DNA of 34,769 nucleotides, from positions 1-34,769 of the forward strand of contig DATGKD010000111.1 of assembly GCA_035294855.1 (NCBI GenBank), given 5' to 3'. Source of the stretch: DATGKD01 sp035294855 (GTDB lineage: Bacteria > Actinomycetota > Acidimicrobiia > Acidimicrobiales > UBA8190). The position numbers and the translations under genes were made by a program. Shown here piece after piece: positions 7,927 through 16,233 of the stretch. Positions within the stretch are counted from its first letter, which is position 1. The number at the start of each line of letters is the position of its first letter. The notes below the pieces were generated by a model. The model was not told where the DNA came from. It ran no database searches and worked only from the letters and a program-made list of their open reading frames with translations.

Positions 7927-8636
7927 GTGACGATGACGGACGAAGAGCACATGGTGCTGGTAGCCGAGGACGACTCGGCGAGTCGCGCCGCCACCAGGAT
8001 CTTCCTCCAGCGCGTGGGCTACCGGGTGGGCGAGGCCGCCGACGGTCCCGCCACCCTGCGCGAGGCCAGCCTGGGCAGCTACGACCTGGTCGTGCTGGAC
8101 CTGGGCCTCCCCGGCCTCGACGGCGAGGAGGTGCTCGCCCGCCTGCGGCGTGACAGCGCCCTCCCTGTCATCGTGCTGACCGGGCGCGCCGAGGAGGCCG
8201 AGCGGGTACGCGTCCTCAACCTGGGCGCCGACGACTACGTGGTGAAGCCGTGCTCGTTGCCCGAACTCGACGCCCGCATCCGGGCCGTGCTCCGCCGGGG
8301 CCAGCCCGCGCCCACGGCCGCCCGCATCGAACACGACGGACTGGCGATCGACCGCTCCGCCCACCGCGTGGAGGTCGACGGCAAGGCCATCGACCTCACC
8401 CCCAAGGAGTTCGACCTGCTGTCGTTTCTCGCCACGACGCCGGACCAGGTCTTCACCCGCGAGGAGCTCCTCGAGCACGTCTGGGGCTCGACCCAGGAGT
8501 GGCAGGACCCCGCCACGGTGACCGAGCACGTCCGGCGCCTGCGGCTCAAGCTCGAGCCCGACCCGCGATGCCGCGTTGGCTGCACACCGTGCGCGGGATC
8601 GGTTACCGCTTCTCGGCCGTGGGCGCGGACGTCTGA
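7927..8636 (+). pseudogene. OmpR-family response regulator with a one-base frameshift near its end
   Basis: Receiver plus winged-helix DNA-binding regulator. GTG 7927 is preceded by GGAGGT at good spacing. The receiver has AEDD, phospho-acceptor Asp58 in VVLDLGLPG, Thr85 and Lys107 in VVKP. The Trans_reg_C domain follows with LTPKEFDLLSFLA and EELLEHVWG. After LKLEPDPR the frame goes wrong. In the other frame the family ending follows at once: PRWLHTVRGIGYRFSA, with a stop at 8634-8636. Restoring one base after CG at 8566-8567 rejoins the two parts as PDPR-MPRWLHTVRG. As given, translation would run on to 8775, antisense to the next gene, and lose the wing hairpin. A sequencing or assembly error and a real recent mutation are both possible. 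Confidence 0.88.
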
Positions 8637-8653
8637 CCGGAAGGCCGTTTCCC

Positions 8654-8675
8654 CCGGCCCGGTGCACAGGGCCGG
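8654..8675. terminator. Bidirectional hairpin between convergent genes
   Basis: CCGGCCC (8654-8660) and GGGCCGG (8669-8675) make a perfect 7-bp stem with an 8-nt loop. It directly abuts the pdtaS stop codon and lies 18 nt after the response-regulator stop. Position between convergent genes supports a shared terminator. Confidence 0.6.
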
Positions 8676-10238
8676 TCAGAAGGCGGGGTCGAACTCGGGT
8701 CGGGGCACCACGGGCACGTCGATCGTGACCAGCGTGCCGCCGTTGCTCTCCATGGCGATCGACCCGCCGAGCTGACTCGTCACGAGGTCGCGCACGATCG
8801 ACAGGCCGAGGCTCGTGGTCCGGTCGATGTCGAAGCCCTCCGGCAACCCGCAGCCGTCGTCGCGCACGGTCAGCCTCAGGTGCCGGAGCGGATGCGACAG
8901 CTCGAGCGCCACGTGCCCTTGGAGCGTGCCGTCGGCGTCGTCGACCCCCGCACCCGGCTTGGTGAAGGCGTGCTCCACCGCGTTCTGCAGCAGCTCGGCG
9001 AGGACGACGGCGAGCGGGGTGGCGACGTCCGCGGCCACCTCGCCGAGGTCGCCGGTCACCTCGATGTCGATCCGTCCCCCCGACACCACCGAGTCCTCGG
9101 CCATCCGGACGAGCGACCCCACGATCTCGTCGAACGGGACGTCGTCGCCCGGTTCGCGCGACAGGATCTCGTGCACGAGCGCGATGGAGCGCACGCGTCG
9201 CTCGGCCTCGCGCAGCGCTTCACGTCCCTTGCCGGCCTCGAGCCGACGCGCCTGCAGCCGCAGGAGTGACGAAATCGTCTGCAGGTTGTTCTTGACCCGG
9301 TGGTGCACCTCGCGGATGGCGGCGTCCTTCGACAACAGCAGACGGTCGAGACGGCGCAGGTCGGTGACGTCGCGCACGAGGGCCATGGCGCCGGTCACCG
9401 TGGCGCGGTCGATGAGCGGCGTGCAGTGGAACAGGACGACGACGTCCGGGCGGCGCTCCACCTCCTCGGTCACGGGGTAGCCCGAGCGCAGCGCCCAGTC
9501 GACGGCGGTGTCCTCGATCCCGACGTCGGAGAGGCGGTGCCCCTCGACGACGTCGTTCACCCCCATGCGGTGCAGCGCGCTCATCGCGTTCGGGGACAGG
9601 TAGCGGACGATGCCGTCGGCGTCGACCAGGATGAGGCCGTCGCCGACGCGGGGCGCGTCCTCGCTGGGCGTGTCCTCCCCCGCGAAGGGGTAGTCGCCCT
9701 CGGCCACCATCGCGGCCAATCGCTCGTACAGGTCGCGGTAGGCGCGCTCGAGCCGGCCGTGTCGGCGGTCCTCCAGAGGGGCGACGCGCACCACGACCGC
9801 CAGCGGCGGACCGCCCGAGCTCATCCGAACGGGGATGCACTCGAGCTGGGCGGTATCGGGAACGGCGGGCACCTCGCCGGTGGCGCTCACGTCGTGGTCC
9901 GCAGGCGCCAGCCACAGGCGCGTGGGAGTCGGGATGCTCCCGAACCCCGACGTCACCTTGCCCGACTCGAACGCTTCGGTGACCGCCGGCCACTCCGACG
10001 CCTCGACGATCTCTCCCACGAGGTCGGCGCGCAGCAACGTGGTCCACGTGGTGGGACGCACCTGTCCGAGGACCACCAGGCGCGCGTTGCCGGTGTCGCG
10101 CACCGGGGCCACGAGCAGGAGGTCGGAGAACGACAGGTCCGAGAGCACGCCCCACAGCCCGAGCAGGCGCCGCAGGTGCGCCAGGCTCGCGACGTCGAGT
10201 CCGGTGTGGAGCTCGGCGAGCTCGCCCGGCGCGCTCAC
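8676..10238 (-). CDS. pdtaS: PdtaS-like cytosolic sensor histidine kinase
   Basis: A 520-aa soluble kinase of the HisKA_2 class. The N-terminal GAF-like domain (about 1-150, with LWGVLSDLSFSDLLL) and a PAS domain (about 195-300, with GDGLILVDADGIVRYLSPNA) match the mycobacterial PdtaS layout. The phospho-acceptor region is REVHHRVKNNLQTISSLLRL; His313, just before Arg, is the likely acceptor. The ATPase domain has ELLQNAVEHAF (N box) and DDGCGLP (G1). The GTG at 10238 overlaps the stop of the PHP gene in a GTGA, indicating coupled translation. PdtaS normally phosphorylates an ANTAR-type antiterminator, PdtaR; no ANTAR protein is encoded here, so its partner must lie elsewhere. It has no membrane segment. 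Confidence 0.93.
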   Translation of the reverse strand: MSAPGELAELHTGLDVASLAHLRRLLGLWGVLSDLSFSDLLLVAPVRDTGNARLVVLGQVRPTTWTTLLRADLVGEIVEASEWPAVTEAFESGKVTSGFGSIPTPTRLWLAPADHDVSATGEVPAVPDTAQLECIPVRMSSGGPPLAVVVRVAPLEDRRHGRLERAYRDLYERLAAMVAEGDYPFAGEDTPSEDAPRVGDGLILVDADGIVRYLSPNAMSALHRMGVNDVVEGHRLSDVGIEDTAVDWALRSGYPVTEEVERRPDVVVLFHCTPLIDRATVTGAMALVRDVTDLRRLDRLLLSKDAAIREVHHRVKNNLQTISSLLRLQARRLEAGKGREALREAERRVRSIALVHEILSREPGDDVPFDEIVGSLVRMAEDSVVSGGRIDIEVTGDLGEVAADVATPLAVVLAELLQNAVEHAFTKPGAGVDDADGTLQGHVALELSHPLRHLRLTVRDDGCGLPEGFDIDRTTSLGLSIVRDLVTSQLGGSIAMESNGGTLVTIDVPVVPRPEFDPAF

Positions 10239-11122
10239 GAGCCCGCCACCAACGCTCCCGCGGACACGTCGTGGGGCTCGCGGGAGCGAAACGCCCGGAG
10301 GGTCTCCACGCCGAGACCGTGCAGCATCGCCGCGAGATCTGCCGACCGGTCGGCGACCTCCGGGAGGCCATGGGCGTCGGAGGCCGTCGTGAGCGCGACG
10401 CCGCGGTCCACGAAGCGCGCCAGCAGAGGATCCGCCGGGTAGGCCTCCTGCGCGGGCTTGCGCCATCCGGCGGAGGACAGCTCGGCGGCCATCCCCGACG
10501 ACGCGGCCGCCTCGGCCAGCCGGTCCCAGCACTCGTCGGGGGCCTGAGGGCGCCGGCCGGCCGCCTTGATGAGGTCCGGGTGGGCGAGGACGTCGCACGC
10601 CCCCGTGGCGGCGAGCTCCTCCATGGCGGTGGTGTAGTCGGCCCACGCGGCGTCGACGTCGCGCACCGACCACTGCGCCATCGACACCTCGTCGCGCACG
10701 TCGTCGAATCGCCATGCCCCGAGCCAGTGCACCGAGCCGAGCAGGACGTCGAACGGGTAGCCGGCCAGCAGCGCGCTCACGTCGTCCATCCGGCCGCGGT
10801 AGTAGTCGACCTCGAGCCCGAGCACGACCGGCAGTCCTTCGTCCTTGGCCGCGAGCACGCACCGCACGTAGTCGTCGAGATCGGCGCGCGCGTGGTCGGA
10901 CCAGTAGCCCGCCATGGAGTCCCGGAGCGCGGCGTCGGGATCGTCCCGCCAGAACCCGCGCAGCAGGTGGTCGGCCTGGCGGAAGCGGAACAGGTGCTCG
11001 GTGAGAGCGATCTCGGTCACGCCGGCCGCTGCGGCGTGCTCGCAGTACGAGCGCAGGTGCTCGAGGGTCGGCGCCCGGTCGCGCTCGCCGTGCGGCCAGA
11101 GGTGGAGGTGGTAGTCGAGCAC
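10235..11122 (-). CDS. PHP-domain phosphatase, histidinol-phosphatase (HisK) type
   Basis: A 295-aa metallo-phosphoesterase of the PHP superfamily, similar to HisK/HisJ histidinol phosphatases. Metal ligands are visible: HLH at residues 5-7, His43 in LTEH, GLEVDYY, GSVHWL, LAHPD and the C-terminal SDAHGL. The substrate need not be histidinol phosphate, since no other his gene is nearby and the family includes other phosphatases. GTG 11122 begins MLDYHLHLWPHGE right at the first metal motif, so an earlier start is unlikely. The gap from the O-methyltransferase is 30 nt, and the stop overlaps the pdtaS start by 4 nt, so both neighbours are probably on one transcript. Confidence 0.88.
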   Translation of the reverse strand: MLDYHLHLWPHGERDRAPTLEHLRSYCEHAAAAGVTEIALTEHLFRFRQADHLLRGFWRDDPDAALRDSMAGYWSDHARADLDDYVRCVLAAKDEGLPVVLGLEVDYYRGRMDDVSALLAGYPFDVLLGSVHWLGAWRFDDVRDEVSMAQWSVRDVDAAWADYTTAMEELAATGACDVLAHPDLIKAAGRRPQAPDECWDRLAEAAASSGMAAELSSAGWRKPAQEAYPADPLLARFVDRGVALTTASDAHGLPEVADRSADLAAMLHGLGVETLRAFRSREPHDVSAGALVAGS

Positions 11123-11152
11123 CGTCGGGTGGGCCGGGTCAGCCGGTACCGG

Positions 11153-11809
11153 TCACGCGGCGGGCTCGGGCACGCGGCGGATGAGCGTGACCCCGTCCCG
11201 CACGGTCAGCTGGACGCACACCACGCGCGTGTCGCGCACCACCGCGTCGTTGAAAGCGCGGATCGCCACGGTGTCCTCGGACTGATCGCCCTCGTCGATC
11301 ACCCGCCCGCTCCACAGGGTGTTGTCCGCGGCGATGAGGCCTCGGGAGGCGAGCTTCGGGAGCAGGGCCTCGTAGTAGGCGAGGTAGCTGGGCTTGTCGG
11401 CATCGATGAAGACGAAGTCGAACGGCCCGTCGAGGCGTTCGATCGTCTGCAGGGCGGGGCCCTCGACGACCTCGATCCGGTCCGCGTACGGGCTGGCCGC
11501 GATGTTGGTCCGGGCGGCCTCGGCGTGCACGGGGCTCACCTCGCACGTCGTGATGCGCCCACCGGGGACGAGCCCTGCCGCCATGGCGATGGCCGAGTAG
11601 CCGCTGAACGTGCCGATCTCGAGCACGGCGCGTGCCCCCGTCGACGCCACGAGCATCTCGAGGAACCGGCCCTCCACGGAACCGACCATCATTCCGGGCA
11701 GGGCGAGCTCGGCCCGCGTCCGTTCGGCCACCGCGTGGAGATGGGACGGCGTGGGCGTCGTATGGGCCTCGGCGTAGCTCTCGAGTGCAGGGACGGCGAC
11801 GTCGGTCAC
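11153..11809 (-). CDS. SAM-dependent O-methyltransferase, CCoAOMT-like
   Basis: A 218-aa class I methyltransferase of the caffeoyl-CoA/catechol O-methyltransferase family, which methylates hydroxyls of small aromatic or catechol substrates using a divalent metal. The SAM-binding motif is VLEIGTFSGYSAIAMA (about 62-77). The metal and substrate region FDFVFIDADKPSYLAYYE follows, then DNTLWSGRV. GTG 11809 is chosen because GGGAGG sits 7 nt upstream. The frame is open further upstream but has no homology-like content there. Actinobacterial members are common and their substrates are mostly unknown; nothing in this operon names one. Confidence 0.92.
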   Translation of the reverse strand: MTDVAVPALESYAEAHTTPTPSHLHAVAERTRAELALPGMMVGSVEGRFLEMLVASTGARAVLEIGTFSGYSAIAMAAGLVPGGRITTCEVSPVHAEAARTNIAASPYADRIEVVEGPALQTIERLDGPFDFVFIDADKPSYLAYYEALLPKLASRGLIAADNTLWSGRVIDEGDQSEDTVAIRAFNDAVVRDTRVVCVQLTVRDGVTLIRRVPEPAA

Positions 11810-11877
11810 GGCATTTCCTCCCGACCGCATCGTAGGCGGCGGGTGCTTCCGCGCCCGCCCGCCGTAACGCCGACCCG

Positions 11878-12615
11878 CTACGGGATCACGAGGGGGCCGA
11901 CGAGGCGCAGGACCCGGTCGAGTGCCCGCAGGTAGGCGCGATGCGCCCGGTCCGTGCCATCGCGTGCCGCCAGGGCATAGGTCGCGTGCAGCATCCGGTG
12001 CGCCCGGGCGACCTCGTCCTCGTGGCCCGTCCCGGCGCACCGCTCCAGCTGTCGAAGCAGTCGTTCGAGTTGGCGCTGGTCGAGCTTGGGGAAGTCCCTC
12101 ACGAGCGTGTCGACGAGCGCGACGGCGCCCTTGTGCCCGCGGTGCAGGACGCCCCGCGGCGCGCCGCCGTGCGTGGTGCAGCCCCGCCAGCGCTCCTCGA
12201 AGCCGACGACGAGCAATGCGCCCACGAGTCCGAAACGCTGGACGACGCCGGCCCGTGCCGGCTCCGAAGCCGCCGGGGACCCGAGCAACATGAGCGCGGC
12301 GCCCTCGTCGCCGAGAATGTGGTCGGCGCGCGTGCCGTGCAGTTCGGCGTCGTCGCTCGACAGCGCCCGCCGCACCAGCGCGGTGGCCCGCTGGACGATG
12401 TCCGCGTCGCGCCGGAACGGGGCGGTGCCGCTGCGCCGGGCGCGTGGGTCGTTTCGGCTCTCGCGCGCAGAAGGAGCGCCCGGTACGGCGTCATCGAGGG
12501 CACTCACGGGTGCGCACGGATGGCCGGCCCGGCACCAGGGCGCATCTTCTCCCACCCGGTTGCCGCACGGCCGGCCCGTGGTCGTGAAGAGGAAGCCGCA
12601 ACGACGGGTGAGCAC
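11878..12615 (-). CDS. Hypothetical protein with N-terminal Cys4 knuckle
   Basis: I do not recognise a named family. The 245-aa product starts MLTRRCGFLFTTTGRPCG and carries four cysteines, 6, 17, 28 and 34 (C-x10-C-x10-C-x5-C), the last in WCRAGHPC, which looks like a small zinc knuckle. The remainder is rich in Arg, Ala and Leu and mostly helical, with LDQRQLERLLRQLERCAG and AHRMLHATYALAARDG near the C-terminus. The GTG at 12615 has GGAG 6 nt upstream; a GTG at 12507 would drop the Cys4 part. It is the first gene of a probable minus-strand operon with the O-methyltransferase (68-bp gap), PHP phosphatase and pdtaS, and diverges from the dienelactone hydrolase. The Cys pattern and RBS argue that the frame is real. 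Confidence 0.65.
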   Translation of the reverse strand: MLTRRCGFLFTTTGRPCGNRVGEDAPWCRAGHPCAPVSALDDAVPGAPSARESRNDPRARRSGTAPFRRDADIVQRATALVRRALSSDDAELHGTRADHILGDEGAALMLLGSPAASEPARAGVVQRFGLVGALLVVGFEERWRGCTTHGGAPRGVLHRGHKGAVALVDTLVRDFPKLDQRQLERLLRQLERCAGTGHEDEVARAHRMLHATYALAARDGTDRAHRAYLRALDRVLRLVGPLVIP

Positions 12616-12840
12616 GGAGCTCTCCGCCCCCACCGTCGCTGTGCGTCCGAGGGTCGCGCGTTGCACCACTACCCGGCATCGGCGGCCGGCCGTCCGAACT
12701 TCATCCAGGACTGCACAACCCTGCCGCCCGAGCCGACCGCGGCCGCTCGAGGTGCGCACCGGCCGCCGGCGCTCGCAGGTGCCATCATGGCGGAGCGGTC
12801 CCGCGCCGCGACGGCGGCCAGCAATCTGGCAGGAGAAACA

Positions 12841-13575
12841 TTGGGAAACGTCGAGCTGTCGTCTTCGCACGGTGCGGTGCGCGCGTACGTCGCAGAGCCG
12901 GACGGCCCCGGCCCGTTCGCCGGCGTGATCGTGCTTCACGAGGCGTACGGCCTCAACGACGACATCCGGGCGCACGCCGACCGTGTCGCGGCGGCGGGCT
13001 ATCTCGCCATCGCGCCCGACCTGTACACGCGCGGCGGCCCGGCACGATGTCTCGTGCGCACGATGGTGGCGGCCACCCGCGGCCAGGGACCTGCGTTCGC
13101 GGACATCGACGCGTGTCGCGCCTGGCTGTGCGACCACGCCCGCTCCAACGGGCGCGTCGGGGTGGTGGGCTTCTGCATGGGAGGCGGCTTCGCGCTCGCG
13201 TGCGCGGGCCAGGGGCGGTACGACGTTGTCGCCCCGAACTACGGTCCGGTCCCCCGCCACGCCGAGAGGGTCCTGCAAGAGGCGTGCCCCGTCGTCGGCA
13301 GCTACGGCGGTGACGACTGGATGCTGCGGGGCCATGCCCGCCGGCTCGAGGCTGCGCTCGTCCGCGCCGGCGTCGACCATGACGTGAAGGAGTACCCGGG
13401 CGCCTCGCACAGCTTCATGAGCCGGCACACCACCGGGTTCGCGACGGCCATGGACCGGGTTCTCCAGACCCGGTACTCGCCGGAGGCCGCCGACGACGCC
13501 TGGGCCCGGATCCTCGCATTTTTCGAACGACGCCTCGACAGCTCGGGGTCGCGACCGGACTCAGCGACCGACTGA
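12841..13575 (+). CDS. Dienelactone hydrolase family protein
   Basis: A 244-aa alpha/beta hydrolase of the DLH family, which opens lactone or ester bonds. The catalytic Cys112 sits in the nucleophile elbow GFCMGGG. His190 is in GASHSFM, and the acid is Asp158 or Asp159 in GGDDW. The oxyanion-side motif VLHEAYGLND near residues 33-42 is typical. I chose TTG 12841 because AGGAG lies 5 nt upstream and the protein then begins GNVELSSSHGAVRAYVAEP, the usual DLH N-terminus; an upstream ATG at 12787 is in frame but lacks such support. No catechol-degradation genes are adjacent, so the substrate is open. A 225-bp divergent region separates it from the Cys4 gene. Confidence 0.92.
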   Translation: MGNVELSSSHGAVRAYVAEPDGPGPFAGVIVLHEAYGLNDDIRAHADRVAAAGYLAIAPDLYTRGGPARCLVRTMVAATRGQGPAFADIDACRAWLCDHARSNGRVGVVGFCMGGGFALACAGQGRYDVVAPNYGPVPRHAERVLQEACPVVGSYGGDDWMLRGHARRLEAALVRAGVDHDVKEYPGASHSFMSRHTTGFATAMDRVLQTRYSPEAADDAWARILAFFERRLDSSGSRPDSATD

Positions 13576-13590
13576 TCAGCCGACTCGGCG

Positions 13591-13640
13591 TGCCGACGGG
13601 GTGAGCCGACGGGGTGAGCCGACGGAATGAGCCGACTGGG
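13591..13640. repeat. 13-bp tandem repeat upstream of the GGDEF gene
   Basis: Three full units, TGAGCCGACGGGG (13602-13614), TGAGCCGACGGAA (13615-13627) and TGAGCCGACTGGG (13628-13640), follow a shortened copy TGCCGACGGGG at 13591-13601. They lie just after the dienelactone hydrolase stop and about 120 bp before the diguanylate-cyclase-like gene. They are noncoding. Either a chance microsatellite or iterated protein-binding sites. Confidence 0.75.
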
Positions 13641-13757
13641 GCGCGCCGCCCAACGCACACGCAATATCGCCGCGCACCCTGGGACGACGCCCGGCGCCGT
13701 CGTCGTGTGGCCGGGCATCGGGCTAAGGGGGGTGCCTGCCGCCGCCGATGGAGAGTC

Positions 13758-14969
13758 ATGAATCTCCCCGGTCTGGCGGATGTCGCCGTCCGTCTCCCCG
13801 ATCCGGTCGTCGTGGTCGAAGGGTCGGCCCGGGTGCGGTGGGTGAACGAGGCCGCCGAACGGCTCTTCGGCTTGACCGGCTTCGAGGCCGTGGGCGCCGA
13901 CGGCATGGCCTTCGTGCACCCCGACGACCGGGAGATGGCGGCGGTCGCGCTGGCGAGCGTGCGAGGCAAGGAGGTCGGGTCGCCGATCGAGCTGCGCGTG
14001 CGCACCACCGAAGGCTGGAAGCTCGTGGAGGTGGTGGCCGCCAACCTTCTCGACTACTCGGCCATCGGCGGGTTGGTGCTCGTCCTGCGCGACCTGACGC
14101 AACGGCGCCGGTGGGAAGTCGCCGCCGACGACGTCGGCAGGTTCCGCTCGCTCGTGCACAACGCCGCGTGTGTGATCATGCTCGTCGATGCGGCCGGACG
14201 CATCGAGTCGGTCTCGGCGGCCATCACCCGGATGCTCGGTCACGACCAAGAGCTCGTGGAGGGTCGTCCCCTCGTGCACATCGTGGCCCCGGGCGACCGT
14301 TCGGGCGTGACCGCCGCGCTGGCACGGGCGCTCGACGCACCCGAGTGGCGCTTCGCGCCCACCGTCGTCGAGGCGGAGCTGTTGCGACGCGACCGGACAG
14401 AGACCGTGCCGTTCGAACTCAGCATCGTCAACCTGGTGGACGACCCGACGGTCGGGGGGCTCGTCGTCTCGGCCCACGACATCACGCAGCTGCGCTCGAC
14501 GCGCGAAGCACTCCAGAACCTGGCGAGCTGCGACCCGCTGACCGGCCTGCCAAATCGGGCCGCGTTGCGGGTCCATCTGGAGCACTGCCTCGACGAGCCC
14601 ACCACGGCCGTGGTCGTCCTCGACCTCACCGGGTTCGACGCCCTCAACGAGCGCTACGGGCAGAGCACCGCGGACGAGATCCTGCGCCGCCTGGCGGCCC
14701 GCCTGGAGGCGTCGGTGCGACGCGGCGACGTCGTTGCCCGGGGGGCAGGCGACGAGTTCGTCGTGGTCGCGAACATCGACGGCCCCGGCCAGTTGGAAGC
14801 GCTGGCGGCGCGACTCGCCGACGGCGTCGAACAGCCCTTCGAGTTGGCCGAGGGGACCTTCCGCCTGAACGCGTGCGTGGGCCTCGCCCACCCCGAACCG
14901 GGCGACACCCCCGCGTCATTGCTCGCCCGAGCCGACAGCGCGCTGCACATCGCGAAACGCCACGCCTGA
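13758..14969 (+). CDS. PAS-PAS-GGDEF protein (diguanylate-cyclase-like, AGDEF variant)
   Basis: A 403-aa soluble protein with two PAS domains (about 10-120 and 130-245) and a C-terminal GGDEF domain opening with LASCDPLTGLPNRAAL. The active-site loop reads RGAGDEF, so the first Gly of GGDEF is Ala330; Asp332, Glu333 and Phe334 are kept. The I-site RRGD (321-324) is intact. Upstream, DLTGFDALNERYG keeps the first Asp and the Asn but changes the usual His after the Gly to Gln. AGDEF proteins can be active, so c-di-GMP synthesis is plausible but not certain; a c-di-GMP receptor role is the alternative. No EAL domain is fused. ATG 13758 has GGAG 4 nt upstream. Confidence 0.9.
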   Translation: MNLPGLADVAVRLPDPVVVVEGSARVRWVNEAAERLFGLTGFEAVGADGMAFVHPDDREMAAVALASVRGKEVGSPIELRVRTTEGWKLVEVVAANLLDYSAIGGLVLVLRDLTQRRRWEVAADDVGRFRSLVHNAACVIMLVDAAGRIESVSAAITRMLGHDQELVEGRPLVHIVAPGDRSGVTAALARALDAPEWRFAPTVVEAELLRRDRTETVPFELSIVNLVDDPTVGGLVVSAHDITQLRSTREALQNLASCDPLTGLPNRAALRVHLEHCLDEPTTAVVVLDLTGFDALNERYGQSTADEILRRLAARLEASVRRGDVVARGAGDEFVVVANIDGPGQLEALAARLADGVEQPFELAEGTFRLNACVGLAHPEPGDTPASLLARADSALHIAKRHA

Positions 14970-14982
14970 GACCACCGGGACT

Positions 14983-15004
14983 CCGCCCCGTAGGGACCGG
15001 GCGG
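14983..15004. terminator. Hairpin between convergent GGDEF and ArsA-like genes
   Basis: CCGCCC (14983-14988) pairs with GGGCGG (14999-15004) around a 10-nt loop, in the 76-bp gap between two converging genes. No T-run follows. Terminator function is inferred from position. Confidence 0.45.
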
Positions 15005-15045
15005 CTGTCGCATGTCCTGGGTGCCCGTGCCTCTTTGCGCCTCGG

Positions 15046-16233
15046 TCAGGCCCCCCAGAGCCGCTCGCCGAGCTCGAGCAGTCCCCGCAGGTCGTAGACG
15101 TCGGTGTCGAAGTGGGGCACCGTGACGAGCGCCTCGGGCATGGTGGCGAGCTCTGACTGCTGCTCCGCCTCGCGTTGGGCCGCCAGGCGGTAGTCGAGGT
15201 AGTTCCCGCCGATCTCGGCAAGGACCCGGCGCACCTGGGCGGGATCGGCGTCGTCCATCGCCGGGGCGAGGGCGTCGGCGAGGGCGTCGGCTTGATCGCG
15301 CAGCTTGGCGGCGACCGCCGCGCCCAACGGATCGCGCAGGTAGGCAGGGAGCACCTTGTTCAACACGATGGCTCCCAGGTGCAGCCGCCTGTCCGTGAGG
15401 GCCTGCGCGAAGAACTCGGCCTCGCGCAGCGGGACGGCCTCCAGCGTCGACACCACGATGAACGACGTGCGCCGGTCGGCCATGAGCCGGTGCACGGCGC
15501 GCGCCCGTTGCACGAACCCGTCGTACATGGACTGGAAGAGGACGAAGAACTGGGCGATGTCCTCGAGGAACTGGGTCCCGAGGATGCGATCGGCCACTTG
15601 GTAGAAGGGCTTGGACGCGAAGTTGACGATCCGCGACCGGTAGGGCACGACGAGCCAGCGCAGCAGGCGACTCGAAAAGAAGTCCGCCATGCGCTCGGGG
15701 GCATCGAGGAAGTCGAGCGCATTGCGCGTCGGAGGAGTGTCCACGACGATCAGGTCGTAGGTGCCCTCGGAGTGGATCTCGAACAGGCGCTCCATGGCGA
15801 TGTAGTCGTGACTCTGCACGAAGCGCCCCGAGATGTTCCGGTACAGCGGGTTGGCGAGGATCTCCTCCCGGGTGCGCGCGTCGGGCGCGTGCAGTCGGAT
15901 GAGCGCGTCCCACGACTCCTTGGTGTCCAACATGGCCGCCCACAGCTCCCCCGACGGCTTGACGCCGATGTCGGCGAACGCGGACGCCGGCACCTGCCGC
16001 TCGGCATTCCCGAGCTTGTCGAGGCCGAGGGCGTCGGCGAGCCGCCGGGCGGGGTCGACGGTGAGCACGAGCACCTTGCCGCCCAGCCGGACGGCGGCGG
16101 TCGCCGCGGCCGCGGCCGCGGTGGTCGTCTTGCCCACGCCACCGGGCCCGCAGGCCACCACGATCTCGCGCGAGTTGAGCAGGCCGTCGAGGGACCCGTG
16201 GCGTACGTCGGTCCTGCGGCGGCCGGTGGTCAT
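15046..16233 (-). CDS. ArsA/Get3-like ATPase, second of pair
   Basis: A 395-aa P-loop ATPase of the anion-transporter/ArsA group. The Walker A is CGPGGVGKTTTA (about 33-44), where Pro replaces the signature Lys of the usual GKGGVGKT, so the intersubunit lysine is missing. VLTVDPARRLADALGL and VVDTPPTRNALDFLDAPERM are the family switch regions; no arsenic-binding Cys triplet is visible. The ATG at 16233 overlaps the TGA of the preceding ATPase gene by one base (TGATG). Paired genes of this type are known in mycobacteria (Rv3679-Rv3680). A heterodimer is the natural reading. The client is unknown: tail-anchored protein targeting, as for Get3, and a metabolic role are both possible. Confidence 0.9.
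   Translation of the reverse strand: MTTGRRRTDVRHGSLDGLLNSREIVVACGPGGVGKTTTAAAAAATAAVRLGGKVLVLTVDPARRLADALGLDKLGNAERQVPASAFADIGVKPSGELWAAMLDTKESWDALIRLHAPDARTREEILANPLYRNISGRFVQSHDYIAMERLFEIHSEGTYDLIVVDTPPTRNALDFLDAPERMADFFSSRLLRWLVVPYRSRIVNFASKPFYQVADRILGTQFLEDIAQFFVLFQSMYDGFVQRARAVHRLMADRRTSFIVVSTLEAVPLREAEFFAQALTDRRLHLGAIVLNKVLPAYLRDPLGAAVAAKLRDQADALADALAPAMDDADPAQVRRVLAEIGGNYLDYRLAAQREAEQQSELATMPEALVTVPHFDTDVYDLRGLLELGERLWGA

Noticed and set aside
8250..8636. Separate small gene ending in a winged-helix motif
   Set aside because: Only its last 20 or so codons look real; they are the displaced end of the response regulator.
10271..11935. Plus-strand open frame of 554 codons
   Set aside because: Antisense to the PHP phosphatase and O-methyltransferase, both of which have catalytic motifs in the other strand.
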